A stretch of DNA of 64,000 nucleotides from Aurelia coerulea (lineage: Eukaryota > Cnidaria > Scyphozoa > Semaeostomeae > Ulmaridae): assembly GCA_039566865.1 (NCBI GenBank), contig CM076949.1, forward strand, positions 16,592,501-16,656,500, given 5' to 3'. The translations under genes and the position numbers were made by a program. Positions 46,315 through 58,861 of this stretch are shown one piece after another; the stretch's first letter is position 1, and each line of letters opens with the position of its first letter. The notes beneath the pieces were generated by a model. It did no database searches. It worked only from the letters and a program-made list of their open reading frames with translations, and had not been told where the DNA came from.

Positions 46315-48353
46315 AGTATCAACCACCCTTTTTGATTCCAGAATATCCTGTGGCGTTGGTGGCCAAGGTAGGAGGTCCTTGAGCTTGACTGACTCATGTA
46401 TGGCTCTTGCAACATTTTTAGCTGCCACAGATGTTGCTATGCCTTCTCCTGCTATAGAAGCTGTGATGCAATTTGCAGTAAACTTTAAACCATAGGGCAA
46501 AACATACTCAGATGTATTGCTTGAGTTCTCGGGTCTTATAAACTGCAACGCAGAGCAAAAGTTATCAAGTAGCTTTTGCTTCATGTCAATACTTCTACTT
46601 AAGGAAAGGCCTTTGCCTGATCGCATTTGATCGTAACAATATCTTAGTTGTGCCAAGGAGTACACCTCTTTGCGAGCCAAAATGTGTATCCCAATAAACT
46701 GACAAATTTCATTAAAGGCCCAGTCATCATCTACTGTATGATTTCTGCCGGCATTATTTTCTCTCATCTTCTTCCAAACAGGGCTCCTGAATGGTTCATA
46801 GCAGAGCTTTTTTGTGATAAGCAACATCTGCGGCCTAGAGAGAGCTTGTCGACAATATCAATAAAATTCTTTTTTGCTCCATCAATATACTTTTGATTGT
46901 TGGACTGAATATGGATCTCAGCAAATTCCTTCAAAGTCTTTTCGGCTTTGTCTGTAATTGTAATAGTTTGCACATCGACAAGTCTTCCTTTTATCCTTTT
47001 ATCTTCATTGCATATTATACACCTTTTCTTGTCATCACTTTGCCAAGATGATTCATACCGATACTTTTGCCTGTCACTTCTCCTCCTTTGCTCATTCTCT
47101 TGCATGTCAATTTCGCTTTGAACCCCAAATGCCACGCAGGACTCTTCATTCTTGCGAGCTTCATCAGTCTCAAGCAATTTATCTTGTGACGCCAAGTACT
47201 GCTCTTTGAAAAATTTCCCTTTGCATGCTTTATGAGCCCATTTTTCTCCTGTAGAATTCCAGTCTACCATTTGGAAAACCTTGTTGAATTCGTGATCTGC
47301 CTTTGCCCATTTTCTTGCAAAACAACTAAAGTTACTCCAGTCGGATAGCCTTTCAAATTTTTTGCCACGTTTAAAGTGTTTCTTTTGAACACTTTCAAAG
47401 CAGATTTGACAAGTAATAGGACCTTTGTAGACAGGTAGAGAGCAAAATTTTGGTTCAGAAAGACCAGCTTGTGGCCTTGCATCTGTTGACTCATGCTGTG
47501 TTGATTTATCATGGCCTTCATCCATTGCAATATTTTCGCTGCAAACTAACAGAGCAATATCAAAGACATACTTAAATCAAACTTAAATATTCATACTTAA
47601 AAATCATACTTACAGACATACTTAAATCAGCTTTAGGCTGCTCCATATGCAAGAGCAATGCACCTAACTCGACAAAAACCAAATTACCATGACGATCACG
47701 TCAGCATCAAGTTTACTTTCGCGCCAAAATGGGTCATCTACTCGCCCCAGACCTCTATGTATACTTCTCTCGTTGCTTTATCGATCATTGTGACTACACT
47801 ACCATTTTCTGATGAAAGAACCTAAGAACTTGGATAGCTAGTAAATTTCTTATTTTTTTGGGTCGAATAAATTTGGAGATATAGGGGGGCTATGGTGGGG
47901 AGGAGGGAAAGAAGTGTAAATGTTCTAATATTTAGATTTAAGTAACGAGCATGTTCAATGTAAGAAAATACCCACCTTGCTCATTTAATCTTCAGCAAAA
48001 ACCAACCATGCCAGTTGGCGAAGGATCTAATGAAATGGCAGTCATTTTGGATTTTAAATGCGCCATTTTGAATTTTTACACGGAAATTTCAAAATATGGT
48101 TTCTATCAATGTTTTAAGCATAAAAAACTACCTGAACCGCACTCTTGCTACACGAGAAGGGTATATTTTTCGAAAAATAGTATGGCAGCCATATTGAATT
48201 TTCAGGTAGCCATTATGGAATTTTGGGCACCATTTTTCAAAAATCGGTCGGCGCCATCGTTTTCACCATCAGCAAATTTTGGGCTAGATGCATATTTCCA
48301 AATAAAGTGAACACCATTTCCCAGTTGGGCATCGCTGTGTGACCGACTATTCT

Positions 48354-51300
48354 GTTGAAATCTTTCACTATCTTTTAAGTCTAAAATTATAATTTGCTTT
48401 TCTCTCTGGTATCTATGATCAAACTAGAGCTTAATATACAAAAGAATTAAAGTGGTAATCACCAGTACATTTTGCAAACATTAATACCAATCCCAAGATC
48501 AGTTTTACCTGAGAAAGAGGAATTTGTCCGTGATCTACATGACAAAAGATCGGCTATGCAATAAAATTTATGTGATTTTTGAAACAGGAGTATTTTTTCC
48601 GGACACCAAGCACTTGGTCAATTATCTTCACCGCATAGCTAAAGAAAGCTGCACGTGTTTGTTAGGCGATAAAGCAACAATTTATGGGATTTGCGACTCC
48701 TATCGTTTTGATCAGAATATGTGTATGTATGCAGCCGACAAAATTGCGGTCGATACTTTTAGCTCAATCCCTCAGCCTCGAAAAAAATACGAGAAAAGAT
48801 ATTCTTCAAAGTTCCGTCTCAAAGAAGCGCAAAATTCTCCAAAGACCCTCTGAATAAAATAATGCCTCCTTCTTCGCTTAGAGAAGCTCGATCATTAGAT
48901 CATGGATGATTCTGAGACGTGACAAATGTTTCAGAATCGTCCATAATATGTTTTAAATCAATTAAATGCTTACTTTGCTGTTTACTTGTATTTCCTTTGA
49001 GCTTCGATGTGGTAAGTGATGTGCCATTTTCTTCTGTATAAACAAATTTGCATCATACTGGAAGAAATGGCCGATGATCACCAGAAGTTTCGAAGCTCAA
49101 AGAAAATTCAGGGAAAGACAGCAAATTAAGGCATCATAATTGGTTTGAAACATGGCATGGACAAACGTTCTTCACGTGTCAGAATCGCCCATGATTAAAC
49201 AAATATTGTTCTCTCAACGTTCTTGGGGTTTCTTAAAGGGAATAACCAACGACTGTAAAACGAAGTTTTTATGATACAATATGCGTTCACATCTTCGTAT
49301 ACTTTTCAAATGTGGACAAACTCTCTGACGACAGATTTTGTTACAAAAGCACCTTTTGCTTTTGATAAGAGATTGCAAACAGAAGAATATGTTCTACCAT
49401 ACTAATCGATCTAGCAAAAGTAAATAGATCTAAAAATAATGCATAAATAGGGTTAGATTCATATTTTGTGTTCATGAGAGCAACAGCAGAATTTGAAATC
49501 ATAGAATACGTTGCTTTTGATTGACACACCAGTCCAACATGTTTAACGAGGCAGACAAAGTTTTTAGGTAGAAAAATTGTTCTTGTGCATGTTGTACGTC
49601 ATCTGCATCAATAAAAACAGCAATTTGTTGCTAAAAATCAGGATTTTGTAAGAAAACTGAGCTAGTTACAGCGTTTCGAGCTTAAGTTTTCATTTATAAA
49701 AATAACTTGAGAAGCGAGTACACCGGATGAGTCAATAAAACAATTCTTGTTTAAGAGGCTATCGCTCCCTGGATACCAAGGCAATGCTACTGACAATCAT
49801 AACATTTAAAAGGGAACCTGTTCAATTATTTTTAGAATCTTTCCCTAGCTGAGATCGCTCACTCCTTTCAGAATTTACAAGGGAATTTCTCCAGATCGAG
49901 AACCTTCAACAACGTGCTAAAATCGTCAGCACGTTTCCCGAATATTTTTACCTTAGAGCAATGACTTGAACACGTTTTAGCATGTGCTATCCTCTTGGGA
50001 GGCTGAAAAGTCTTCCCAGTAGTATGAGTAACTTATTCAGGAGGATTCCATTCTCCCAAGATGACAAAATACGTTTAAGTATAATCATGGTTAAAAAGGA
50101 AACAAAAGAAATTTTGCTCGTCATTTTCACTCGTTTTTGCAGGTTTTTAACAGGGGCTTTCTGCAGAAAATCTCCCATACCAACAGGAAGGAATGACTGA
50201 TTGAAGTCGGGTAACTTACTGCTTCTAATTGAACGTATTGGCTATGACACTAGACAGCTTTCAATATTATTTCTTTCATATTCAAGAAGCAGTAATTTTT
50301 CAAACGGGGATTGTTTTGTTAACTCACACGGCAGAACGATAGACTCGAAGGGTGACTTTGGAAGATAGATAGGTGACCTAGAGAACGTTAAGCTCGATAC
50401 GTTGTAACCATCATAGTCTTTGCACAAAGTCGTATTCTTAAATGAATGACTATTTTTAAAGGCATTGAGTCCATATAAATACTTGAGCATTAACGCTATC
50501 CAGCTTGCTGACAAACCGCTGACAGCCCTTGACATGAATAGCAGCTGGGGACAAAGACTTCTTAATCCTTCAACCATTCTCAGGAATATTTTTGGTTTAA
50601 TTTCAATAGCGAAATAAGAAGACTACTTTCGGATTGAAAAGGAGTTTATATTGGTCATGAATGGGCCCTTTATGCGGCCTCGATGCTTTAAAGGTTTTTT
50701 CTGTAGCAGACCAATCAAACAAGAAATCCAAACAGAGTAGATGAAAAATATACACTGAAATATGGAGGACTAAATCAAACTTTATATATGCGAAAAGTAG
50801 TCAGTGAGAAGAGGCATGGACATCACTTAAAGAAAGATTGATCTAATACATATCTGCCTCTGACATAGTGTTTACCTAACCCCAGACATGTCCACAGTAG
50901 TTCCACCTAAGGTAGTATTCATCTATAAGCAAAATCGATGTACACCAAAGGCTCAATACACTTTTCAGGCAGGATTCTTTACCAAATTCACTTTACTTTT
51001 TCAAGAATATGGCTACGGCCCTGCAAACGAAAACTTTCGTTGGACCGTAATTCAAATTCAAACAGAAAGACTGAATGCAAATAGAATAATTTAATATAAC
51101 AAACAGAATGTACCAAAAATCAGAGAAAACTTCACAAGAATTTGCCACTGCAAAATGTTTCCTGTTTTACCCTTGCACAAACTGGTTGCTATTGCACGTT
51201 AAAATATTCCCAGGGTCTTTCAATCAGTTCAAAGATAGCTGCTGCTCCTAACCAAAATGACAAATATGAACTGTTGTTCTCAGTCACTGCACAGGAGAAC

Positions 51301-52104
51301 AGCATAGCTCTTAAAGGGCCACTAGTTAAGATGACCTACGACCAACCATTGTTCTTATCAAATTCAAAGAAGTGCCTAGAAAAATATATAAAGAAACATC
51401 AAGAAAAATATTATTTACTGCTGTTTCAAAGCTGCAACAATATGCATCAATGAAAGCTTTTGGATGTCTGTGTTGCTTTCTTTTAACAGCTAAAAGCAGA
51501 AAACATAGAAATATTTAATCAATACTTTCTAAACAAGCTTAGCGGAAGCTTAGTAGCTGTTAAAGTGGTTTATCCATTTTCATAAATATGCAAATCTTTA
51601 CCTATTTGATATAATAGAGCAAAGCCTCAAACTATGGGAACACAGTAATGAGAACAGAAAGAATGACGGAGTGGAAAAATGTGACTTTAGTAATGTGAAA
51701 CTGCAGGCTACCTATCGAAATCACTTTTACTGATTTCGACTGAGATAGATCACAGCAACTAAACCACTAACAGTGTTCTCATTGACATTAGGCTTGAGAA
51801 ATTTCGTGCACTTTGATTTCTCGTTTCTTATCGTACACAAGATAAAAAAACACAACAGTATAGTAGTACATTGAAAGTATATTAGGAGTTTTAGGCAAAT
51901 AGAGCAATTTCAGTTCATTGCTGACCTTGACAATTTACTTGTTTAACGTGGATCCTTGAAGTGGAAAGATAAATCGAGAAACATTGCAAAGTCAATAAGT
52001 CCTGAAATGTAGCCAGGAGAGGAAAAATTATCTGAAAAGAAACCAGTCAAGTGTGAACGCAATCTGATTAATTTGATCCTAAATGCATCTTCGAGAAAAT
52101 GTAA
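48354..52104. other. Intertransposon stretch without supported genes
   Basis: A plus-strand frame of about 104 codons from an ATG near 48539 to 48853 is the only one with protein-like composition (Cys, Tyr and Arg spaced through it), but it matches no family known to me and lacks context. Several related ATGATTCTGA/TCAGAATCG motifs recur at 48905-48945 and 49175-49195. Otherwise AT-rich. Confidence 0.3.
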
Positions 52105-52152
52105 CTGCTCAGCCAGTCTGCAGAGTATGGCACTTTTCGACGAGATCTCCGG

Positions 52153-52252
52153 TGTGCAAGAGCAAAATTTCCGGTGTGCCGGTGTGCACCACCAAGAATT
52201 TCTGGTGTGCTGGTGTGCACCGGTGTGCATTGTCTATTTTTCCCTGGTGTGA
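52153..52252. repeat. Subterminal GGTGTGC array (left end of the hAT element)
   Basis: Six GGTGTGC copies and one GGTGTGA in about 95 bp, some in back-to-back pairs. Subterminal motif clusters are the usual transposase binding sites of hAT elements. The right end has two copies in the same strand orientation plus three CACGCCC copies (59043-59077). Confidence 0.6.
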
Positions 52253-52811
52253 CTAAAATTTGGGAAATTTGCATTTGAATTTCAAAAATGCGAAGGAGCG
52301 TCGCGTGCCCTTTCTTCTTCTGTTGCCGTTTCTTCTGTTTGTCTGGGTCATTCCAATAGAGGCCTATATCAGCGTGGGAGACTCAATAAAGACTTATGTC
52401 TGTAAATTGTTTGGAAATAAAATTAGATTTACAGCCTATTGAGTATTTCTGGATAAGTAGGTAATCATTTATTTTATCTCATGAGTCATTACGTCATTAA
52501 TTTAGAGAAAATTGTGATGACAATAAAGCACTTAAAGACGTAAGTTCTAAACAATGGTTTTGATTTCAAAGTGACAAATAAGGATAAAACATCCCTCTAT
52601 GAGGAAGCAAGGGATTATTACAACTCACATGTTATCTGAACAGATCTGAATGAATTCACTCATTGGTGCATTTTTTAGGTAAGACCTATATGGTCTTACC
52701 TTTTATGGTCATGGGTGGAAAGTTTATGCAAGTCAGCCTCTCAGGGTATTTTTAGTTCAGAGCTATGATGTAATGCTTCCCAAAACAGAATATGTTGTAG
52801 TTTGTACTGCC

Positions 52812-52817
52812 TATAAA
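52812..52817 (+). promoter_or_regulatory. Possible TATA box of the hAT gene
   Basis: TATAAA stands 129 bp before the proposed start codon, inside the transposon and after the subterminal array. A start site near 52842 would exclude the short upstream ATG frame at about 52830. Confidence 0.35.
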
Positions 52818-52946
52818 TTGACCGCAAAATGAAAGTTTCTCCAGGAGTCGCACATTTCGTGCGAACAACGTTTGCTCTCAGGCCGCAGTATTAGTGGACA
52901 GTTCAACTGAATTCAGGCTTACAACCCTAAAGACTGAGTGGTACAA

Positions 52947-55900
52947 ATGGAAAACCAAGCACAGGTAAGCTTTGACATTATTTTATCTCATGCTATGCAT
53001 GTTATTTTGGGGTTATCTTCACATTTAAGTTATCTTAAACGTGAGGCTTTTTTGCTTGCATTTCGGGAAGTCCATCATTCTAATATTTTGCTGACTATTA
53101 CAACAAAGTTGAAACCAAAGTTTTCAAAATTCGACCTTGATACAAGGTTAGCTTGGAGAAGAAACTTTGCAACCAGTACATCATTTTATTAGTTGCTTGC
53201 AGTTACCTGAAAAAATCCACATGTCTAAGATTTATTACCAGAATAAACAATGGTAACCGAGTCTCGGAAATACTGAAAACGATAGACTGCAGAGAAGTCT
53301 CAGGTAATAAAAGCATGTGCATTCTGAAATATTAGATAATTTAAAGATTGGGATCAACAATGTAAAAAAATGAATATTCTAGAAACACTAGAGTTGGCAG
53401 ATTCTTCTGGGAAAAATCACAAAAGAATGAGAATTTCAATAATGGAGTAGTTGCCTAGTTGGGACGCAACGTTCGGTCCCATGAATTGCAACCATTTCCC
53501 ACTCGAATACTCAAATAAATTTCTAATAAATATTGTCCATATTTTCTTCAGAAAAGCTGGAGTGCCATATTCAAGCGACAACACCCCTCGCCCTCCTCAT
53601 CCTCGTCCAATACAGGAAATGAAGCTGAGAAACGAGCCAAGCGGGATCAAGCAGACCCACATATATGTTTGTTGTGCTGCCAAGAATTGACGAGGGGGAC
53701 CAAATCATACAAGGAACGCCACTGGAAACGGAAGCATAAAGGCGAGAGGGGCAACTTTCAGTCATACATTGTGCCAAAGAACCACGCCAAGGCTCAAGAG
53801 CTGCTACAACAGAATAAAAAGAAAAGCAACGAATCTGACGGAGCCTCTGGATCCAGTAAGGACCACAATGAAGGAGATAATGTTCAATGCTTGGACGATG
53901 AAACCGACTCAGAAGATGAAATAACACCAATAGCCCCTATGAGTCCACTAGACACATCTTTAACAGATGAAGTTATGGAGCAAAATCAAGAGCTGGCATC
54001 GGTTTCAGAAGACAGCACTTTTGATGTCGCCTCATCTGCTTCCACCGTTACTGCAGCTTCACAAGGTGACTCCATCCTCTCCACTGCCGTACCATCCATC
54101 ATAGTTGAACCTGTACAAACAACGGCAACATCTGCCACAACATCTGAGAATCGAGGGGCTGCTGCAACGGTACAATCAACGGTTACCAGCTTTTTCCAGA
54201 CATCAGAAAAGCAATCCGAGGGACCAGACAATGCCATTGGAAGAATTGAAGATGGTATCAATCAGATCCTCATCAGAATGGATGCAATGAATATCCACGA
54301 AAAAGGTGCTCAGACGCATGATGAGAGTAGCATAGAAAGTGTTGGGGCTGTGGATGTGAAAGCTGCAAAAAATTTGGTGGATTTGGCTAATTGTCGACAA
54401 GTACGCGTAGGAACCCTGGAAGATGGATGTCGTGTGACATGTATTCCATGTGATGAATATATCAGAGCCAATCCTCTTATGAAAACGTAAGTTTTACTGC
54501 GTAACAAATTAAGACAATATTTCATGCAGGGCTGCAGAAACTGAAATTGGGATCGATATGGAATTGTCACAAATTTTGCAATTTGGGTAGTTATATGAAG
54601 ACGCATGGCAATTTGACAGCCAATTTTGACTTTACTCCATGTTTCATTAACACGACATTTTATTTGTGCACCATTTATAAATATCTATTCATTTATTCAT
54701 TCAGTTAGTTATTCATTTATACCAAGGTTCTCTTTAAAGCAAGGAAAGAATGGATCAGCAAAGTCGTCATTGTGATACAGCGAATGTGAAAAGGACAGGC
54801 CACTAAATCGACAGCGTTTGTCAGATCTAATAAGAATGCTTGCAATATTTTCCCTTTAGCAAAAGTCTTTACTTCAGGTTTGTTGTTAACTTTTTGCTTC
54901 CTTCAAGTGATCAAAAGGTCATCTATCTTTCTTTTCTCTTTTCTAGCAATGCTGCAAATAGATCGTGGGGTCAGGGTCTTGTCTACGATGTTCCTCGAAC
55001 TGAGACGTTCATGCAGGGGTCGGCCCAGGAATGGTACAGCTTTAAAAGCAGGCTTTATGAACATTTAAGTTGCAGTTCAACACGTAATGGAGGCAATTTT
55101 CACATGAAGTCTCTCCAACACCAACTGAAGGAGAAACGTCGCAATGCTCGAAATGTTGATGTCAATGTTAATCTTGTTGCTGCGGGAATAGAGATTTGTA
55201 AGATAAAGGCTGCTGGTTTATCATATGAGTCGCTGGTTGCATTTCTTTCGTTTTGTCAAGCTGATGTTGGAAACATTGGTCATGGCAGGTATTTATGAAT
55301 TTAATATTTTACGTTATGCACTACTGTGTACGTTGCATTGTTGAAGTCAGCCAATAGTCGTTTTTGCATTTGTTATATGTTTTTATGAAACGGTTCCATC
55401 CAAGCATAAGCCAGACGAATTTGAAGAGAGCAATCTACGTACATTATTTACATTTTCGATAGAATGTTTTTAACATGTACTGTCAAAATATTCTTCAAAT
55501 CTCGACAACATCAACGCATGTCTCCATTCATCAAAATGTACACTCCTATTGACACAGCACATGGTTGCCCTATGTGGGCCATAATTTTACATGCCTTAAG
55601 GTAAATTAACTCTATCTAAATATGGCAGCCATATCAACACATTTGTATTTTTTTCCGTTTCAGAAACCAGTTTCCAGATATCATCAAAGCTGCTTACATT
55701 TATATATTGAACCAAACAGCACTTTATATGCACAAGCCTCTGGAAAGCACTGGACTGCCACCGCACTTTTCTGTAGCAATTGACAAATCCACTCCACATC
55801 GAGACACGAATCAAGCAATCATGATAATCGTTCAAGTTGAGGGGAGACGAGTAGCAATGCCAATTGATGCCCCTCTTGTATATGGATATCAGGAAACTCA

Positions 55901-58321
55901 AGACGGAATTAATCCTGTTATTCAGGGAGGTTCTGGAAAAGATCTAGCAGACCAGGTTGTTGCAGTGCTGAAAACTTCACTTCAACTCATGCCAGATGAC
56001 TTGCGATTTCTGCGAGGTAATATTTCCTTTTTCCAGTGTGCAGGCTTTAAATAAATGTCTACAGCTCCACAGGATGAACTATGGAATGAACCTTTGAAAA
56101 GGTAACACCTCTGTGGTTTGTCCTTTGCTATTTTATTTGTTCATTATTTTGTTTGTTCATATTTGTTATTATTATAAAAGCAGTATTTTGACCAAAAATT
56201 AAATTATTCTTTCTCTTCCATCAGGAGTTCATGCTGACGGCCAGTACCAGGCTAGCACATTTCAGAACAGGTTGCATGCGTTATTGGGTATTACAGAGAT
56301 GCCAGATCCTTACTTTCTCCTGCCATGGGATGTTTCTCATTGGATGGATTTAGCTATGGTGGAGCTTCGTGAACATTCCGAATCATCAGAATTCATAAAG
56401 TTGCTTATAAAGCGCTCGAATCGAATGCACACGATGTTTGGAAGAGGCCGTGGGCATGCTGAATACAAAGGATTTGCAAAGATTATCGGACTGAAAGCAC
56501 TTGAAACAGTCACATATGCAACAACACGGTTCACGAGCTCTTCATTTGAACAGTGGGAGAAAATTTATGACAGTTATGAAGCCATGATTAAATCTTTTAT
56601 ACAGAATCGGGAAGACAAAGATGATGAATGCGAAGAGACGAAATACCAAGTACGTGGACAAGATTATGCCATAGATCTGTGCGGAATGATAGACGTCCTG
56701 AAGCCCGCTGTCACACTGATGGTCAAGAGCCAGGCACTCGCTATACCCCCGTGGAAGATCATAGCATGGTTCCCAAGATTAACAGCCTTATTATCAAAGA
56801 TAGAAGATGAGATAGAACAACTGAAACTCGGCGAAGTGTTAATTCCAGACAAGAAAGTGGTGCCAAAGCTTGCACAGCATTGGGAAGAGTTAACGCGAGA
56901 GGAGATTGAGGACTGCACATTTCAGGGGATTGAAGTTTATCCTGGGTGGATGGTTGTAGGTGAGAGAACCGAGCAAGGCGAGGCTACGACGACAGGTGGT
57001 AGAAGGCAGAAGAAGAAGAAGACGATTACATGGAGAGCACGTTCACCAGAGGATTGCTTGGACGACCTGCTACAGCTGAGCCAGCAGTTGCGAATCACTC
57101 TGACATCCCGTTTCGACAACCTACCAACTGACAGCATAACCAAGTTGGAACGTATCTTTGATATCGAGAGCCTTGTCAGACAGATGTGTGTCTTTTCCAT
57201 TGAAAATGGAAGAATGAGAGTAAGCCGTGAAGGGAGGCAGCTTTGGGATCTGAGAGGAAAAACTGAGTTTGCTGACTTCTTCAGGTAACAAATTTTCATA
57301 GTTCTATTTCCCTCTGCTGCAAGAGCCAAAACTTATTCATCGCAGCGAAAAGAAACGTTCTACATCTGCGTTAACGGGCATGAGGCGACGTATTTTTTAT
57401 TTCATGGGTATGTTGACAGCAAGTAAACGCACAGAAAGAAAATATTTTGGTACCCCTGTTATTTAGATGCAAACGTAAGTCAATTTGCGTTAAGTGCAGA
57501 AACATCTAATGGTCGTAAAATATAGAAAGCATGTTGAGGAATTACCAATATAAATGAAAGATGCCAAACATTGATTGTTAAAGCTGGATTCTTGTTTATG
57601 TTTCAGGTATATTTGCAATTTGCCTCATGTAGAGAAGCTCCTAGATGACCAGCCAATGCTAAACCTAATGTCTCACAACAGTGACATTGTCCTTGAGCGA
57701 TTCAAAACGACGTTAATGGCGATGATGTGGCAAGGTCTTGGAAATTGTGCAAGCAGAATGTTTTTGGACAAGAACAACGAACAAATCACAGCTTTTGATA
57801 GACATCAGCTAACTTCTTTAAGTGCTTGTGACCTTCCCTCGATAGACCAGTGGTTTTCATTGACGTTTTCTTCTGGTAAAACCGAGAGAGCACGCATTGA
57901 TGAAGAATTTGTATATGCTTCAATGTACCTCAATGAGGATGTGATCAATTCACTTGGCAAAGAGATGTGCATCAGTCTTGATGTCGCACTTGCTGTCAGT
58001 GGTTGTGAAGCTATCGTTGAAGGTTTTTACAGCCTCGTCAATGTTCACAAAAAGAACGGTGGCCAGTCAAATGAAGTGCTCTCCGAGCGTGCAATTGTCG
58101 ACTGGAGTTTACCACACCCTGCTTCTTGCCCAGCTACCATGAGAGCCATTGCCCAGCTCTATACTGAAGGAGATGATAGCCGCAATCTGCCAAAACATCG
58201 ACTTCCAGTGTTTGGTGATGTTAGAGGAAGAGCATCTGGCAACTATGAAATCAGCAAGGTTGTTGATAGAATCAAGAATGAACGTCCAAGATGTCCACAT
58301 GTTTTAAAGGACAGTAGTTAA
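52947..58321 (+). CDS. hAT-like transposase: zinc finger, RNase H-like core, C-terminal dimerisation motif
   Basis: Six exons with GT-AG introns join in frame: 52947-52964, 53552-54486, 54947-55288, 55664-56016, 56225-57284 and 57607-58321, giving 1140 residues without a stop. Exon 1 codes only MENQAQ. A C2H2/BED-like finger spans residues 44-67 (C44, C47, H62, H67). A Ser/Thr-rich linker follows. D472 in HFSVAIDKSTPHRDTNQAIM sits where hAT transposases have the first catalytic Asp. WDVSHWMDLAM in exon 5 may correspond to the conserved C/DxxH region, and a large helical insert follows. Near the C-terminus ALAVSGCEAIVEGFYSLVNV resembles the hAT dimerisation signature, with E1041. The final catalytic residue was not placed with certainty. 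It would cut and paste the enclosing 7-kb element. A host-domesticated role is less likely because termini and duplication are intact. Confidence 0.8.
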
Positions 58322-58601
58322 GCAAATGTCTGACTGTTTGACTTCTAAGTTCGAGTTTGTCAATCAGATAGAAAGATAATAGCACTCCTTAGTCATCTAA
58401 ATACGATTTAAGCTACACTCATATTTTTACAAGGACCAGCATATAAAAAATTCTAGTCTCAATTTTTCAGAAGTTAAGAAACCATGCTAAAAGGATTGAG
58501 AAAGCTAAGAAACGCAAGCAATTTGGAGCTTCAGTTTTCCCACGTCATTGAATAATTTTTGACACTGTACAAAAATGCAAACTGTTTTAACATTGATTTC
58601 A

Positions 58602-58652
58602 GTGTGAATTATGTTATTCTTGTTCTCAAAACAAGAATAACATAATTCACAC
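58602..58652. terminator. Perfect 23-bp hairpin in the hAT gene's 3' region
   Basis: GTGTGAATTATGTTATTCTT plus three bases pairs perfectly with 58630-58652 across a 5-base loop. It lies about 280 bp after the stop codon, upstream of an AATAAA. It could be a 3'-end structure or a tiny foldback insertion; 'terminator' is used loosely. Confidence 0.4.
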
Positions 58653-58855
58653 CATTTTGAGATCTTACTAAATGATTTAGAAGCCCTTCTAACAATAACA
58701 GACTTGCTCTATACTAAATGTATCAAAAATATAGGAAATTCACACACAAGAAAACTTTTGGTTCCAAATGTCTTAAGATTTAAGAAACCTGCTTCCTTAC
58801 CACTAGCCACTACCAGTCCCAGGCTTAACCTTTCCTTAAAAGACGAGTATACCTA

Positions 58856-58861
58856 AATAAA
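58856..58861 (+). promoter_or_regulatory. Possible polyadenylation signal of the hAT gene
   Basis: AATAAA about 535 bp after the stop codon and inside the element. No earlier AATAAA was noticed in the 3' region. Confidence 0.35.

Larger units (their letters stand above)
40647..47525 (-). pseudogene. Zinc-finger/XPG-like nuclease transposon protein, broken
   Basis: The reading begins with ATG at 47525. Segment 1 (to about 46836) has Cys-rich motifs ITCQICF, HKACKGKF and RCIICNEDKR. A frameshift near 46820-46840 leads to segment 2 (to 46316, ...KRVVDT). The LINE intervenes, then segment 3 resumes at 44377 (HLHNLLAWIVQPNA) in a matching frame and contains VVNTLHQLGHGISY. A second frameshift lies near 42150-42165. 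Segment 4 carries the nuclease region: HVVFDD, VVADDTDVYILLLY and FHALTGCDYTMPFFGRSKFS, consistent with XPG/FEN acidic active-site strands and the GCDY motif. A TAA at 41802-41804 follows VFDD where the family normally has Tyr. The C-terminus has LPPDIKSLRMKFKRAN, YGWES and an acidic tail ending at 40647. In an intact relative it would be a single protein of about 1600 residues. This copy is dead. Confidence 0.75.
39773..48348. mobile_element. Academ-like DNA transposon (XPG-nuclease type) with 5-bp duplication
   Basis: The left end AGTCGGTCACACAGCGATG is inverted at the right end. Similarity extends about 320 bp inward in each arm (39773 to about 40093, and about 48024 to 48348). ATTCT lies directly outside both ends (39768-39772 and 48349-48353). 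The only large gene, on the minus strand, has an N-terminal zinc-finger region and an XPG/FEN-like nuclease, the combination described for Academ transposons. After removing the inserted LINE the element is about 6.6 kb. Assignment to Academ rests on domain content and remembered motifs. The transposon boundaries are seen directly. Confidence 0.75.

Noticed and set aside
47951..48310. 119-codon plus-strand frame
   Set aside because: Falls in the right terminal repeat of the Academ-like element; the inverted copy at 39.8-40.1 kb gives a similar frame.
49341..50577. Several short frames of 60-111 codons as host exons
   Set aside because: No domain, splice context or composition change supports any of them.
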